Assembly: GCA_958450365.1 (NCBI GenBank)
Contig: CAUEEP010000937.1
Location: forward strand, 930,501 to 994,500
Length of the DNA stretch: 64,000 nt
Direction: 5' to 3'
Origin: Mesorhabditis belari
Taxonomy: Eukaryota > Nematoda > Chromadorea > Rhabditida > Rhabditidae
The notes beneath the pieces were generated by a model that worked only from the letters and a program-made list of their open reading frames with translations, was not told where the DNA came from and ran no database searches. A program made the position numbers and the translations under genes. Positions within the stretch are counted from its first letter, which is position 1; every line of letters begins with the position of its first letter. Of this stretch, positions 33,226 through 44,466 are shown in pieces.

Positions 33226-34244
33226 CTAATGAGTTGCGGCTAAAGAAACGGCCATTGTCATGAGAAGGAAAATGCCAAAAGTGATCGAAAACCAAATGGT
33301 GAGAACACTTAAAACGACAACAACAGATGAACGACCCCGTGTTGCGGTCATGACAACAGAAAAAACGAAAGAGAAAAGGGCCAAGCCGACATGGACGTGC
33401 AACCAGAAATCACCGTTCGTGCGCGGCCCTGGAAATGAGATTATCGTAAATGTTCTAATAAAACGTCAACTCCTCGTACAGTCGCGTAGTCTAACGTTTT
33501 AGAAAATCATTTTTTTTTCTCAACCCCTAGATTTTTCCCAACTACACTTTTGAGACCAAAAAAATACACCCAAAAGCACACTGTAGCATAAAGAAGCGCG
33601 GAAAATGGGACGCGTTCAAAGTTAGACTACGCGACTGTACGCCTGTCACCTGACTTGCAGACTTGGTCCAAAGGCTTTGTTGGATCTTTGTTGTGATAAA
33701 ATATCCGACCTGATTCAACACTGACACGCGTGACGATTCCCATCAAATTAATGATTGTCACAAAGAGTGCCGAGAAAGCGCATCGTCGACGGATCACCGT
33801 TTTCCCGGAGAGATTCCAGAATTTGTGCTCATTCGAGATCGCAGTGGAAACTGGGGCGTGAGCCCTGGAAAATTGGGTTCTCAAAAAAAAAAATCAGTGC
33901 ACCAGAAGAGGTGCGTTTACAGGCTGGAAAATTGAAGCACGATCATCTATCTATACTTTGGGCTTATGATCTGTAAACGCACCCTCTCTGGCACACTCAA
34001 TCCTGCACTTTCTTAACGATGCCGAGTCGTTTTTGTGAGAAAAATGAAGAATTCAGTGCGCTAGAAAGGGTGCGTTCACAGATGTTGAGCACAAAGTACA
34101 AGGCGAAAACGAAACAAGGATTTCTAACTTGAACTTGTGGCTAGAGTAGGTAATGTGATGAAAATTAGGATGAAAGCGAATCCCCACTCACCACGAGTAT
34201 CTCGGCGCTTTCACATCCGGTGACTCAGCTCGCAGAAAATCCAT
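33226..34244 (-). CDS. small multi-pass membrane protein, family unknown
   Basis: Three exons (34244-34192, 33864-33650, 33428-33226) join in phase to 156 residues. The soluble N-terminus (MDFLRAESPDVKAPRYSWAH) is followed by hydrophobic segments at about residues 50-70 (CAFSALFVTIINLMGIV), 96-116 (WLHVHVGLALFSFVFSVVM) and 124-150 (VVVVLSVLTIWFSITFGIFL), possibly two helices. There is no signal peptide. It converges on the BRD7/9 gene with 233 bp between stops. No acceptor-like AG sits directly before the ATG, unlike the neighbouring genes. The second intron carries a small transposon. I do not recognise a family. Confidence 0.75.
33475..33641. mobile_element. 167-bp MITE with perfect 21-bp termini
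   Basis: Left end CGTACAGTCGCGTAGTCTAA(C) and right end are perfect inverted copies over 21 bp. CCT flanks both sides, compatible with a 3-bp target duplication. It sits in the second intron of the small membrane-protein gene, between intact splice sites. Confidence 0.85.
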
Positions 34245-34515
34245 TTAAAATCATCAGTTTTTTTTTTTTTAAAAATTGAATCTTGTTGGTCAAAGCATTT
34301 TCTGAATTTGAAAATTTGAATTAGTGTTTGGGGAAATTTGAGAAAAATTGGATTCGAATCGATGTTAATTGGATGGAATTCTCGTGTCACACTCAAATTT
34401 CTTCCTCTTTCCTTTTCACGCATTTGTGTCGAAAAGAGTCGAGAAACACCGCCGATTCTCAAATGAGCTTTGTTATTAGTGGTAGAGAGGGTGATCTTCT
34501 TGTCTGTCTTTTTCC

Positions 34516-34622
34516 TACCGTAATCCTGTCCGTCTTTTTCTTTGCACAGTAATCCTGTCTGTCTTTTTCTTTCTACCGTAATCCTGTTTGTCTTTTTCTT
34601 TCTACCGTAACCTTGTCTGTTG
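34516..34622. repeat. 30-bp tandem repeat
   Basis: Four copies of TACCGTAATCCTGTCTGTCTTTTTCTTTC with changes. Confidence 0.8.
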
Positions 34623-35329
34623 AAGTGCATTGATGTACACCTTCCCTACCAATCGTTGCCTGGTTACTGTATCATCTTTTTGAAAATCTCAAAGTTTTAT
34701 AGGAAAACGAAAAATTCCATATGTAAATCAGAAAAATTGAGAAAAGTGGAGAAAAGTGAGATCAGAAGTAAGAAAAATTTCTGAGAACAAGTACTGGCGG
34801 TTTACCTGTAGTTTCTTTTTTTGTTACAGAATGCTGAGAGGAAGTGAAAACCGTAGTCAAATAAATGAGGGGGGAAAAAACATACAAACAAAACCTTTCA
34901 AAAAGGCCACGTTTTCTAAAAGTGAATAATTTGGGGAAAGCTACCGTAATATTTTCTTCAGCTTTTCTCTGTCCTACGCAACTATTTTTGAGCTCATTCG
35001 ATGAAGACTCAAACGCATTGAATGGAAAGAAAAGAAAACTAAGTAGAATAGAGGAAAAAAACAGAAGAAAGATTAGGGAAACTTTTTCAAATTATCCACT
35101 TTTTAGAAAACGGATTCTTCGGGAGGGACTTATTCCTGTTGGATAGTCTATAAGCCATTTTTCATTAGTTACAATTAGTTAAGTTTTAAAATTCAATAAA
35201 ATCAGCGTAAAGCTGGGCCAGGAAAAGGTTTAGACGGTTTAAAATCAAATAATCTGTACAAAAGTCTTGAAAAAAATGAATTTTAAAGAAATCTCAATAA
35301 TATTATCAATAGCAATAATAACTGTTGAG
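34623..35329. other. intergenic, nothing assigned
   Basis: An open frame at 34,865-35,146 (93 codons, lysine-rich) lacks splice or family support. No RNA gene was recognised. Confidence 0.5.
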
Positions 35330-35735
35330 AGTAGAGAGGCTCGCTTATCGAGACTTATCGATATAAACGGCAAGTTTAGACCGTTCAGATCTCGGTTTCT
35401 AGAAAAGCTATCAATCTGCAAATTGTTTCATTGGAAAGCCAAGAATTTCGGCTTTTGATTGCTATTTTATACATAGCAAATTCTCATAGTTGATTGGCCA
35501 TAAAAAGCTCATCAATACTTATCGATAATCGATACTTTCGATGGCGATACATATCGATAAGATTTATGAGGTGCTTACTCATCAAAAGTCGTTATATATA
35601 AAAAAGCAATCAAAAGCTCACATTCTTGGCTTTCCAATGAAACAATTTTCAGATTGATAGCTGTTCTAGAAACTGAGATCTGAACGGTCTAAACTTGCCG
35701 TTTATATCGATATTCTCGATAAGTAAGCCTAGTTG
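35330..35735. mobile_element. fold-back element downstream of ced-9
   Basis: Inverted arms of about 130 bp share GAGGCTcGCTTATCGAGA/TCTCGATAAGTAAGCCT, AACGGCAAGTTTAGACCG and GATTGATAGCTGTTCTAGAA-type words. It ends 9 bp from the ced-9 stop. Confidence 0.75.
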
Positions 35736-35743
35736 AGAGATAT

Positions 35744-37583
35744 TCAATGTTTCGCGAAGATAAATTTCGATGAGAAGAGAAGGCCGAGAACGGCGATTGC
35801 ACCCGCTGTCAACATGAGACCCAATCTGAGAAAAGAAAAAAGGGGATGAGATGAGAATTGGCTCAATTTCTTTTATGATCTGATGTGACTAATCTGTTCT
35901 ATGAACTTTATTCCCTCAAATCCGTTTCCTAAAACATGTCCCTTTTCTCTTTCTACCATAAGACAAAGTTTTAGAAAACGTTTTGGGTGTACTGTAGCTC
36001 TGGATCTAGTTACAGTAGTCCTTTAAGAAGCTTTCAATTCTACTGTAGCTTCTTGTATCTTCTTACTTCTTCACAAAAGCAAGGAAAAGTTTATAAATAG
36101 GTGGATCACTGGGGTGCTGTAACTCCATAGCGATTCGAGCTATAGTACTACAGTAGGGTTAGTGTAATCCTAATCTTTCATGAGATTCAATACAACAACT
36201 ACTTATGCTAAAGACATTTCCTAGGTTACTATAGTTCACGTCAGGTTACTGTAGTTCTCCTATTTGTGATGATTACCGTAATCTCCACGTAATTTCTTTC
36301 CCACCTTGTTGTCATCACGAAACTCATTTCTCCCTTTTCTCCTCTCTCCAAAGCCTCCAAACTGGTGCGCATGAAATCGGACTAAAATTTCTTGATTAGA
36401 CAATGTTTTTAACCTAAATGCCATTAAAATGAAATTTTCCCTTACCCAACTTCTCCCATCTTTTGCCCAAGTGAGTCGAATCCGCAAATCGATATATTTT
36501 GAGGTATAGTTAGCCATCTGGAATTTATATTTATATTTCAACAAATCTAACAACTTAAAATAAAGCACTCTTAATATTTACCTTGAAAATCTCATTCCTC
36601 TTGTTCATCTCGGCAAAACGAGTCGCCAAAGCGCCCCCAAAAGAGATCAATCCTATCTGAAAATTCATTTTTCATTACAACTTTTACATATTCTGATTAC
36701 GGTATATGGCTAGCCTAAAATGCAATTTGTAATTCCCCGTATCCCTGGCCAATAATGGAAATCACAGTTTCTTTCTAAAACAAACCACTCTTCCGTACGA
36801 CATCGCTTTATCATCAGGGTCGGCTCTCGTCAAAGTATCGATCACCTAAAAAGAACTGAATAATTTAAAAACTCTCATGTCCTTAGAATTTACATAATCA
36901 TATTAAATCTCAATTATCCACCTGACAATATCGTGGAAACGCCAAATCTTCTCCATCTTTTAGTAAATCCTTGAAAAGCTCCTCGAAATCTTTCGCTTGT
37001 CTTCTTTCGAAAAGAGTGGCCACTTGTCTAAAATGTTAGACTTATGAATTTTCAATGAGATTTCAATTTTGAATCCACTTACCGCATCATTTGATGTTCG
37101 GGTTGTACACCGAATGGGAGTTCCGGTTGCTCGTACCATTCATGACCAGCTTGAGAGATTCGCCAGGCAAAATAGTCGACAACAAAGCTGAAAATGGTTT
37201 GGCTCGAGTAGATTTCTATTGTATTATAAAAGGCGTCGTAAAAGACACCGTAGTCCCATCGTTTTCGCCAAAAACGTTAAACCTTTTAAGCCTGAAGTGC
37301 GGTAGTCTTTCTTTCCCGTACACCTTTTAGAAAACGACAAGTAAAATTACTAAATACCAACCCTTTAATGTGCAATCGCGGCTCTTCGTAATCGTACTCA
37401 ACCAGCCGGCGGGATGGCTCTCTAAGATTATCTGGTTGATCCAAAGAAGCCAAATTGAAAGCAAATATCATTCAAAATAAATCCCATACTCTTCTGTTGC
37501 CATTCCCCAAACTGCCGACTCGTCCCGTCCAAGCTGCACTCAAAGTACCTGAAATTTGAATGTTTATTCTCTAAAAATCCCAT
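35744..37583 (-). CDS. ced-9: CED-9/Bcl-2 family apoptosis regulator
   Basis: Nine exons (37583-37490, 37431-37362, 37187-37083, 37027-36922, 36845-36786, 36656-36582, 36517-36446, 36381-36305, 35825-35744) close to 246 residues. After a variable N-terminus come EEPRLHIKGFVVDYFAWRI, FGVQPEHQMM, SYGRVIGLISFGGALATRF (BH1), IRLTWAKDGRSWSDFM (BH2) and a C-terminal membrane anchor (LMLTAGAIAVLGLLF). All align in order with C. elegans CED-9, the mitochondrial Bcl-2 protein that restrains CED-4. The first exon is the least certain: the ATG at 37,583 directly follows TGTGCAG, but a start at 37,471 inside intron 1 is possible. It is shorter than CED-9 (280), mainly at the N-terminus. It lies 145 bp after SDHC on the same strand, the known operon arrangement. 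Confidence 0.93.
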
Positions 37584-37728
37584 CTGCACAATAAAATTCT
37601 GAAAACAATCTAAAGCCAACTAGAAAAAGAAAAGAAAAATCATAAGAAAATGTATCTATTTCACAAAGAAATGAAAAGGACTATAATCACGGGTTTTACA
37701 AAAAAGCAATCAAGGTTTGAGAGGCGAT
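37584..37728 (-). promoter_or_regulatory. intercistronic region of the SDHC-ced-9 pair
   Basis: Only 145 bp separate the SDHC stop from the proposed ced-9 start. It contains a strong acceptor (CTTTTTCTAG at about 37,620) and two further AG sites, TTTTCAG and TGTGCAG, before the ATG. Spacing and sites fit SL2-type trans-splicing of a downstream operon gene. No canonical AATAAA was seen on this strand. Confidence 0.6.
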
Positions 37729-40585
37729 TTATTTTCGTTCAGTCGTTTTGCTACAGGCACATGCTTTGGCGACAATGAGGGTTGTGATGAGAACGGAAAG
37801 AGCCATCACCAAGTAGCCACTCTTATAGATTGAAGGCAAATCGATACCCTAAAAGAATGGAAATGAGTAAATAAATGATTATGTGCTATTTTAAGCACAA
37901 TATGAACAGCTTAAGAATAAACTTAGAGCTATTTAAGTAATCAAAACGTTCTAGGTGTCAACTATTGGGTCAATGCATATGAAATGGCTAAATTTTCTAG
38001 TTTTTTTCCTATTTCTAGTTTCTAGGTTTCTAGGTTTCTAGTAAAGAAAAAGTTATGCAATAATCAGCTTTTTACCGGAAGATTTCAGCTGTGGAACAAG
38101 TTATTTCAGGCAAAATCATGATTTTTCATGGGCGTTTTTAATAAAAAGCTAATTCATTCAGAAATCCCGGGCTTTATCGCTTCAAATTATTTCCAAAACT
38201 CAAAAAAATATTGATAAAAATTCACTGAAATCTTTGAATAGAAGCATGTTGATTCAAAAAAAATACCGAGCTAATAGAAATTTGGCTCAAAAGAAGAACA
38301 AAGTTGAGTTGATTCGAGAATGATCGAAAAGTTTCTTCATCATTTCATTTCAAATAAAAAAAATTGCTTCGCTGTTATTAGCTTAAGATTATAACTTTTC
38401 ATTCTAACCAAACAGAAATTAGATAGCTGATCTGATGGAGAAATTTACATGGATTAGCCATTTGATATGCATTCACCCAATCGAAAATCTAAAACATTAA
38501 TCTAAGGATTTAGCTTCTTAGAAGCATTGTTATCCTTTGGCACAAAGCAAATGGCAAAATAAGGGATACAATAGCATATAATTTTATTTATCTACATCTA
38601 CATTTTATTTATCTACAAAAACGCGATATGATACATCAATAGTATCATATCGATTTCTTTAAAATATCAAAACAAGTATAAGCTTTAAAAACTCCTTACC
38701 CTGGCCATATCGAAGCTCATGTGTCGAATGCCGTTAAGCGAGTGGTAAACGATCGGGAAAGCAATGATCCACTAAAATCGTTCTTTATTAACAAATTGAA
38801 GTCAAATCCACCTTAAATGTTCCAGTGACAAATGCGGGTAAATTCCAGCCTCTGATGTAGTCGATGAATTGAGTGAAATTGAAGGGAGCGACGGCGAATC
38901 CAACCGATCCAAATAGCATCGCACCAGCCATCACACAACCAGTCACACGGTGCATTCCGGACATTCCCCTAAACAAAAAAAAAGTTAAACGGTTTAATTT
39001 CAGTGTTTTTTAATTAAAACTTTAGTCTTTAGTCTTTAGTATTTAATCTTTAATCTTTAATTTTGATTCCATTCAATACCGAGTTTGATTCTTCATCGAA
39101 TGTGATCAAAAATATTACGTAAAACGGACAAAATTCGAAGAAAATATTGCGATAACTTTAGCCTAAAAAGTCATCTATTCTTTTGTATAGGCTAGATTCT
39201 AGAATTGCCTATAAAACATTTTAAAAGTATGAATCATTAAAATTACCCGCAAATAGCCAATGTTTTATCACAGAAAAACTTACATTGTCAACTGAATTTT
39301 GTAGATGCCGAGATTTGGTGAGAGTGGTCGTTTAAGGGCCCGTTGTCGTAGAAGATACTCCCAGCCCCATTGTTGAATCGGTGTCTTGAGGTCGTCACAT
39401 CGTTTGGCCGTTTGCTTCAACGTTCGCAAAACCTAAACAAGAATCAGTTTAAATAAAGTAACAAACTTTAAGCATGGATATCAAATTTAAATAGTTTAAA
39501 CGAATTTTACCAGCTACAAGTACTAGAATAGAAACTTCCGATCAAAGTGGCCTCTCGACTCGACCTTGCATTGTATTCATGAAAGCCTTTGTAAACAAGT
39601 AGAACGAGAATTTTGCTTATAAAGTTTAAAAATGGCTAAGTTTTAGGTACTAATAAACTTCGAGGGGCCCACTTTGACCCAACTTGGTCAGACGGCAGAC
39701 CACTTTGACCCAACTTGGTCAGACGGCAGAACATTTTGACCCGTCTATTCTAGGCGCATTTTTTGCGTATGTTTTGCATTTTCTGGGGTAATCAAATACG
39801 CTTAATTCATTGACGATATGGATCTTTCCGGTTAACGGGCGGTGAAAGTTTTTGGCCATTTTGCAGCCCGATTTTAAACACCTTAAACTTGTCAGATCAG
39901 AAAGTTTTTAGATTTAAGTTAACTTTAAGATTTAGATAGCTTAGAACGTCAACTTTTTGAATTTATTTGTTTTATTAAAAGTTATGAACAAAAATCTATC
40001 TAAAATTGAGCTGTAAAATGACCAAAAAAGGCCAAAATGGCCAAGAAAGGCCAAAAAAGGCCAAAATAACCTTTCACCACCCGTTAATCTTTTTTACCCC
40101 GATTAACCGGAAAGCAACAACAATATTTTTAGAATATTTTGAACAAGTTATCACTTTTGCCTACAAGTTATCACTGTATTTTGTCCCTCTCTTCATTTTA
40201 AAGCTCAGCAATCCCGTTTAGAGGCAAAACTCCAGCTAGCTTATCAAAATTTCAATAAAAATTGTTCAAAACTTTCTAAAAATATTATCAATAACCTCAT
40301 CATGCTTGATTACCCCAGAAAAAAGGAAAATAACGTCGGTAAAACAACAAACAATCAATACAATCTGACAAAATCGGATCAAAGTGGTTCCTCGAAGTTT
40401 ATTAGTACCAAATACCAAAAATTTTAACACATTTTTGGTATTTGTAACAAATCAATGAGTCCTGAAGACTTTTTCGATAGATTTTATGTAGGTTTCCTGT
40501 ATAAAAGTTTAAAAAAACCCTAAAAGCACACCTGTAAATGGCGGTTTGAACCTCGACAGAGTGCTAGCGATGTTTGTCCCAACAT
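37729..40585 (-). CDS. mev-1: succinate dehydrogenase cytochrome b560 subunit (SDHC)
   Basis: Five exons (40585-40532, 39432-39284, 38968-38812, 38771-38700, 37848-37729) close to 183 residues; C. elegans MEV-1/CYT-1 is 182. Features in order: a mitochondrial presequence-like start (MLGQTSLALCRGSNRH), RPLSPNLGIYKIQLTM (SDHC signature, quinone-site side), GMHRVTG with the start of TM1, and the haem-ligand region YHSLNGIRHMSFD in TM2-3. A final membrane helix ends with a short basic tail. The product anchors complex II in the inner mitochondrial membrane and binds haem b and ubiquinone. CTTTAG lies 3 bases before the ATG. Introns 1 and 4 contain transposon-like elements of 0.76 and 0.52 kb. Confidence 0.95.
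37965..38480. mobile_element. 516-bp mariner-type MITE in SDHC intron 4
   Basis: TTGGGTCAATGCATATGAAATGG on the left is mirrored by GGATTAGCCATTTGATATGC...ACCCAA on the right. TA is present on the left and TC on the right. Length and end sequence match the other roughly 520-bp elements here. Confidence 0.75.
39647..40409. mobile_element. 763-bp fold-back in SDHC intron 1
   Basis: Perfect 20-bp ends (GGTACTAATAAACTTCGAGG and its complement) continue into imperfect arms sharing ACTTTGA, GGTTAACGGG(T) and GGTGAAAG. Within the left arm a GGTCAGACGGCAGA word is tandemly duplicated. Confidence 0.8.
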
Positions 40586-40609
40586 TTCCTAAAGAATAAG
40601 TAAATCTTA

Positions 40610-41057
40610 AAGTGCTATAGTAGTTGGGGGGAAAGCAGAAATTCTTTTTTCGCCAAATGAGCTGATTTTTGCACCCACGGGCTTTTGACTATGCTGAATC
40701 GATTGGTGATGGTTTCCCACAACATTTCGCAACTTTTAACAAGTTTTGCAAGCAACACAATATTGAAAACCACATAAATACCCCGAAATAAGTATACTAG
40801 TACTTATGAAATGGCCAAAAAGTACCCGTTGTTTTAAGTCATGTCCTCATTGGTGACTTGTTGACACTTTGCTGTTGTTATTTGCTAAAAACGTTGTTAA
40901 AAGTTGTGAAATGTTGTGCGAAACCATCACCAATCGATTCAGCATAGTCAAAAACCAAAACAGTCAAAAAGTAGTCAAAAACCAAAAAAGCATAGTCAAA
41001 AACCAAAAAATCAGCTTATTTGGCTTATTTTTGCTGTCCCCCCAAATATTATAACTT
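40610..41057. mobile_element. fold-back upstream of SDHC
   Basis: Arms share GTGCTATAGTAGTTGGGGGG (right end decayed), CAAATGAGCTGATTTTTG and ATCACCAATCGATTCAGCATAG. It is related to the element in BRD7/9 intron 1. It begins 25 bp upstream of the SDHC ATG and so could overlap its promoter. Confidence 0.75.
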
Positions 41058-41108
41058 CAATATTAGCTTATAACAATAAAAAGGCAGAAAAACAGGAAAA
41101 AAAAACGT

Positions 41109-41727
41109 CGGGGTGGCTACTTTGCGCCAAATTTTTTGCGCAACTCGCCATAACTTTCTTCTAAGTCGGCCAATCTTTATGATTTTGATGTCATTTTGTA
41201 GAGCTCAACTTAAACAAAGCAAAACACTTCCTTAAAACGAAATATTGAAAGTTTTTGTTTAAAGGTAAAGCTGGTAAAATTTCTGGGTAGTTTGAGGTAT
41301 GTTTGTTAGGAGATCCCCTTGCGCATTTACCAGATTCCTTCTAAATGTTCTAAAATGTCGATATTCAGATTCTACGACCCCAAACTACACAGAAAACCTT
41401 GTCATTTTGTTACACTTGAAAGCATAAAGAAAACGAACTAATAGTAAGAAGCGTTGAGAAAAAGTGAAAAAAAAAGTAGTGGCTACTTTGCGCCAAATTT
41501 TTTGCACAACACGAGACCATAACTTTCTTCTAAGTGGGCCAATCTTTATGATTTTGGTTTCATTTTGTAGATCTCAACAAGTGTAACAAAATGACACCAA
41601 AATCATAAAGATTGGCCGACTTAGAAGAAAGTTCTGGCGAGTTGCGCAAAAGACTTAGTTGCGCAAAAGACCTAGTTAGGCAAAAGACCCAGTTACGCAA
41701 AAAATTTTGCGCAAAGTAGCCACCCCG
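41109..41727. mobile_element. 619-bp fold-back with GGGGTGGCTACTTTGCGC ends
   Basis: Terminal inverted repeats are perfect over 19 bp. A third, direct copy of the same end sequence lies at about 41,482, so the element is composite. Arms also share TAACTTTCTTCTAAGT and AATCTTTATGATTTTG. Confidence 0.8.
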
Positions 41728-41740
41728 AAAAAAAGTTGCA

Positions 41741-41915
41741 CGCAAGTCAGGAACTCTAGCGGACAACGAAAAAATTTAACAAATAAATAAATAAATGACG
41801 ATTTTAATGATATTCAGTTGAACAGTTGAATATCTTTAATTTCGTATTTCAAATTTACAAGATTTCTATCATTAAATTGCTGAGATTTTCGATGATACGC
41901 AGCTTTTTTCTAAAG
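41741..41915. repeat. 175-bp direct repeat, left copy
   Basis: Nearly identical to 42,366-42,540, over exactly the same length. It flanks a fold-back element (41,921-42,368). Confidence 0.88.
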
Positions 41916-41920
41916 TCGGG

Positions 41921-42368
41921 AGTGGGACAAATGCGACCTTTTTTTTGCGGACCCGGACTTTGCGCACCTTTTTTTCCGCAGCTTGCCCATTAGCGCACCT
42001 TTTTTGGCGTTTTAAAAAAGCTCTAAAAAGCTAATATTAACCAATTTCTATTCCAAATGTTGTTTTTCTAGGTAATTTTAGGGCGTAGAATCGAAATTTT
42101 GACATATCAGAGCTTGTGGAACCAATTTGAAAGACAAAACGGCTAGATCAAATTACAGAAAATTGTCGATTTTTCTCTTTGTATAACTCCGTCCGTTTGT
42201 TTCCACAAGCTCTGATATGTCAAAATTTCGATTCTACACCCTAAAATTACCTAGAAAAACAACTTTTGGAATAGAAATTGGTTAATATTAGCTTTTTTTA
42301 AAACGCGAAAAAAGGTGCGCAAATGTCCGGGTGCGCAAAAAAAAGGCAGCATTTGTCCCACTCCCCGC
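41921..42368. mobile_element. 448-bp fold-back (GGGAGTGGGACAAATGC ends)
   Basis: GAGTGGGACAAATGC on the left is mirrored by GCATTTGTCCCACTC on the right. Inner arms share TTGGAATAGAAATTGGTTAA and AATTTTGACATATCAGAGCT-type sequence. Confidence 0.82.
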
Positions 42369-42540
42369 AAGTTAGGAATTCTGGCGGAAAACAAAAAAAT
42401 TTAACAAATAAATAAATAAATGACGATTTTAATGATATTCAGTTGAACAGTTGAATATCTTTAATTTCGTATTTCAAATTTACAAGATTTCTATCATTAA
42501 ATTGCTGAGATTTTCGATGATACGCAGCTTTTTTCTAAAG
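42366..42540. repeat. 175-bp direct repeat, right copy
   Basis: Partner of 41,741-41,915 (a handful of substitutions, for example CAAGTTAGGAATT for CAAGTCAGGAACT). Confidence 0.88.
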
Positions 42541-43802
42541 TTTCTAAAGTCAATTTTTAAAAATCTAAACTAAATGATCGTTCTTTGAGTTTGAAAAGCG
42601 AACAAGGAGCATAGAACCGCGTAGGTAAAAACCAAGAAAGGTTACGGTAGATATTCCACGAAAAAAAAGCCAATCGAGCACATGGTTTATTGATTTCAAA
42701 TCGCGATTTCACGTTCGATTACTGTAGTTTTTCGTATTTTCAAAGCTTTCCCCGGTTTTGTAGCTTTTTTTTTAGCAAATTCCACAGAATCAAAAAAAAG
42801 TTGTTAGAGTAGTTTGCGCATTTCAAAGTTCCACTTTGAAACATTCATGCTAAGAGTAAAGTTGCCTCCTCACAGCCACTCATCCACAAAACATGTTTTT
42901 CTGGGGTACATTTATGCGTACTTTTCGAAAATCGACACCTCAGAGCCGGTTTTTGAGGCAGAAAGACAAAAATTTCAAAAATTTTGATTTCTTGAAATCT
43001 ATGTGATGGTTTTTGCTCTTTTTGCTATAACTTACCCGCTAATCACTGAATAACTTTATAATTTTGGCATTAAGCTTGCAAGATCTTGAGAATAGTCGCT
43101 TTAAAATTTCATTTAAATCGATTGATTCGACGCTGAGATATTAGCAATTTAAGAAAGATTTAGGGCTTCGTTTACAACCAAATACTTTAGCTTTGATCAT
43201 CTTGACTCTTATCTTTACTCTCCTCTTTACTCTACACAGTTTTTTTCCGGTAATACATTGATGTATAAAGATACCAAATGTGATTTTTGGTATTTGAAAG
43301 CGATTTGCCTATAAAGCACACTATTTCTACCGTAATCCGCGACACTTATCGTCAATTTCTTGCTCTTAAAAGTCTTTTTAAGATCTCAAAAACCTTTTTA
43401 CATCTTTATTCCTTAAAATTGCATTCATAAATAACAAGAACAACGTTTTTTAGGAGAAATGACTGCCGTCTAATGTCACCTAATCAACACTGAAGTAGTA
43501 TTCAGTGGGCTAGACTGTATTCCCTCGATTAAAGTCTTTTAAATAGTAGAAAAGTTACAGTATTCTGATTCTATTTCGAGATCTGGAACTCACACTGTTT
43601 GATTACTATAGAAAAATCACAATCCAGAGGAGAAAATGGTGAATTTCTATTTGACACTAGAGCTACAGTAGGCCGAGCACTAGCTTTAAGTCTAGGACCG
43701 AAATTTTAGTTTCATTTCTACAGCGTGCCTTCCAGATCTCGGGTTTTTAAAAAAATAATCAACTTTTTTATCACATGAAGCACAATTAGGACCTTTGTAA
43801 CA
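42541..43802. other. intergenic, nothing assigned
   Basis: AT-rich sequence with scattered TACNGTA words. No exon, RNA gene or transposon end was recognised. Confidence 0.5.
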
Positions 43803-43893
43803 ATATCGAGGGCTAGTTCGAGCGTTTCTGCGTGAAAGCAATGGCCGATACCGTCGTATTGCATAAAGTGTACTCCGGGTTGGCTAAGTCTTT
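43803..43893 (-). pseudogene. orphan alpha/beta-hydrolase-like exon
   Basis: After an ACTTAG acceptor the minus strand reads QPGVHFMQYDGIGHCFHAET then LELALDIVTK, with a GTCCTA donor. The x-Y-x-G-x-GH-x-F pattern is the catalytic-His end of acyl-protein thioesterase/lysophospholipase-type hydrolases. No partner exons with the nucleophile (GFSQG) are convincing within 44,200-43,900, so this is either a fragment or the visible part of a diverged gene just after nicalin. Confidence 0.35.
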
Positions 43894-44201
43894 TTAAAAT
43901 CTAAGTCTTTAGTCTTTGAAAGTCTAGCAAATCTTTGAAAATCAGATGATAGCTTACTCTTAGAAACAAGTTTTAACTTTTCTTCTCACCTAAAAGAACA
44001 ACCGGATTACTGTACTCTTTTCTGTCCTTTAAAAGCACTTTAATCGATCGGAATCCAGCCAATACTAATTTTTCACTTACCCAAAACATAAATCATCACA
44101 ACAACATGGGGAAAACAAATCAAAAATTTGGACTGAGCATTTGGAAATCGAGAATTTGAATAAAGCTGAGATTTCATGAAAAAAGAAATAAAGCGATATA
44201 T

Positions 44202-44405
44202 TTAAAATACTTTCTTCAGACTTCTTACTGAACCCTCGAGCACTGATAGAGCCACATTAGAAAGCTGAAATTTAGATATTAGCTTGAAATTACTATAGCT
44301 ACAGTACTCTCGTCTTCCTAGAGACACTGTAAGCAGACAAACGATTGTTTTTACAGTATCTTTAGGTCATAAATGAAGTATTGTAGCTTCAGTCTTGCTA
44401 CAGTA

Positions 44406-44466
<61 letters not shown>

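Noticed and set aside
34865..35146. 93-codon lysine-rich plus-strand frame
   Set aside because: No acceptor near the ATG, no family similarity, and ordinary intergenic composition.
37471..37471. ced-9 start at the in-frame ATG 37,471
   Set aside because: Kept only as an alternative. Splicing 37583-37490 to 37431 gives a longer in-frame N-terminus with an acceptor directly before its ATG.
38788..38976. Stand-alone 62-residue protein with a Met start
   Set aside because: It is SDHC exon 3 read through into its introns.
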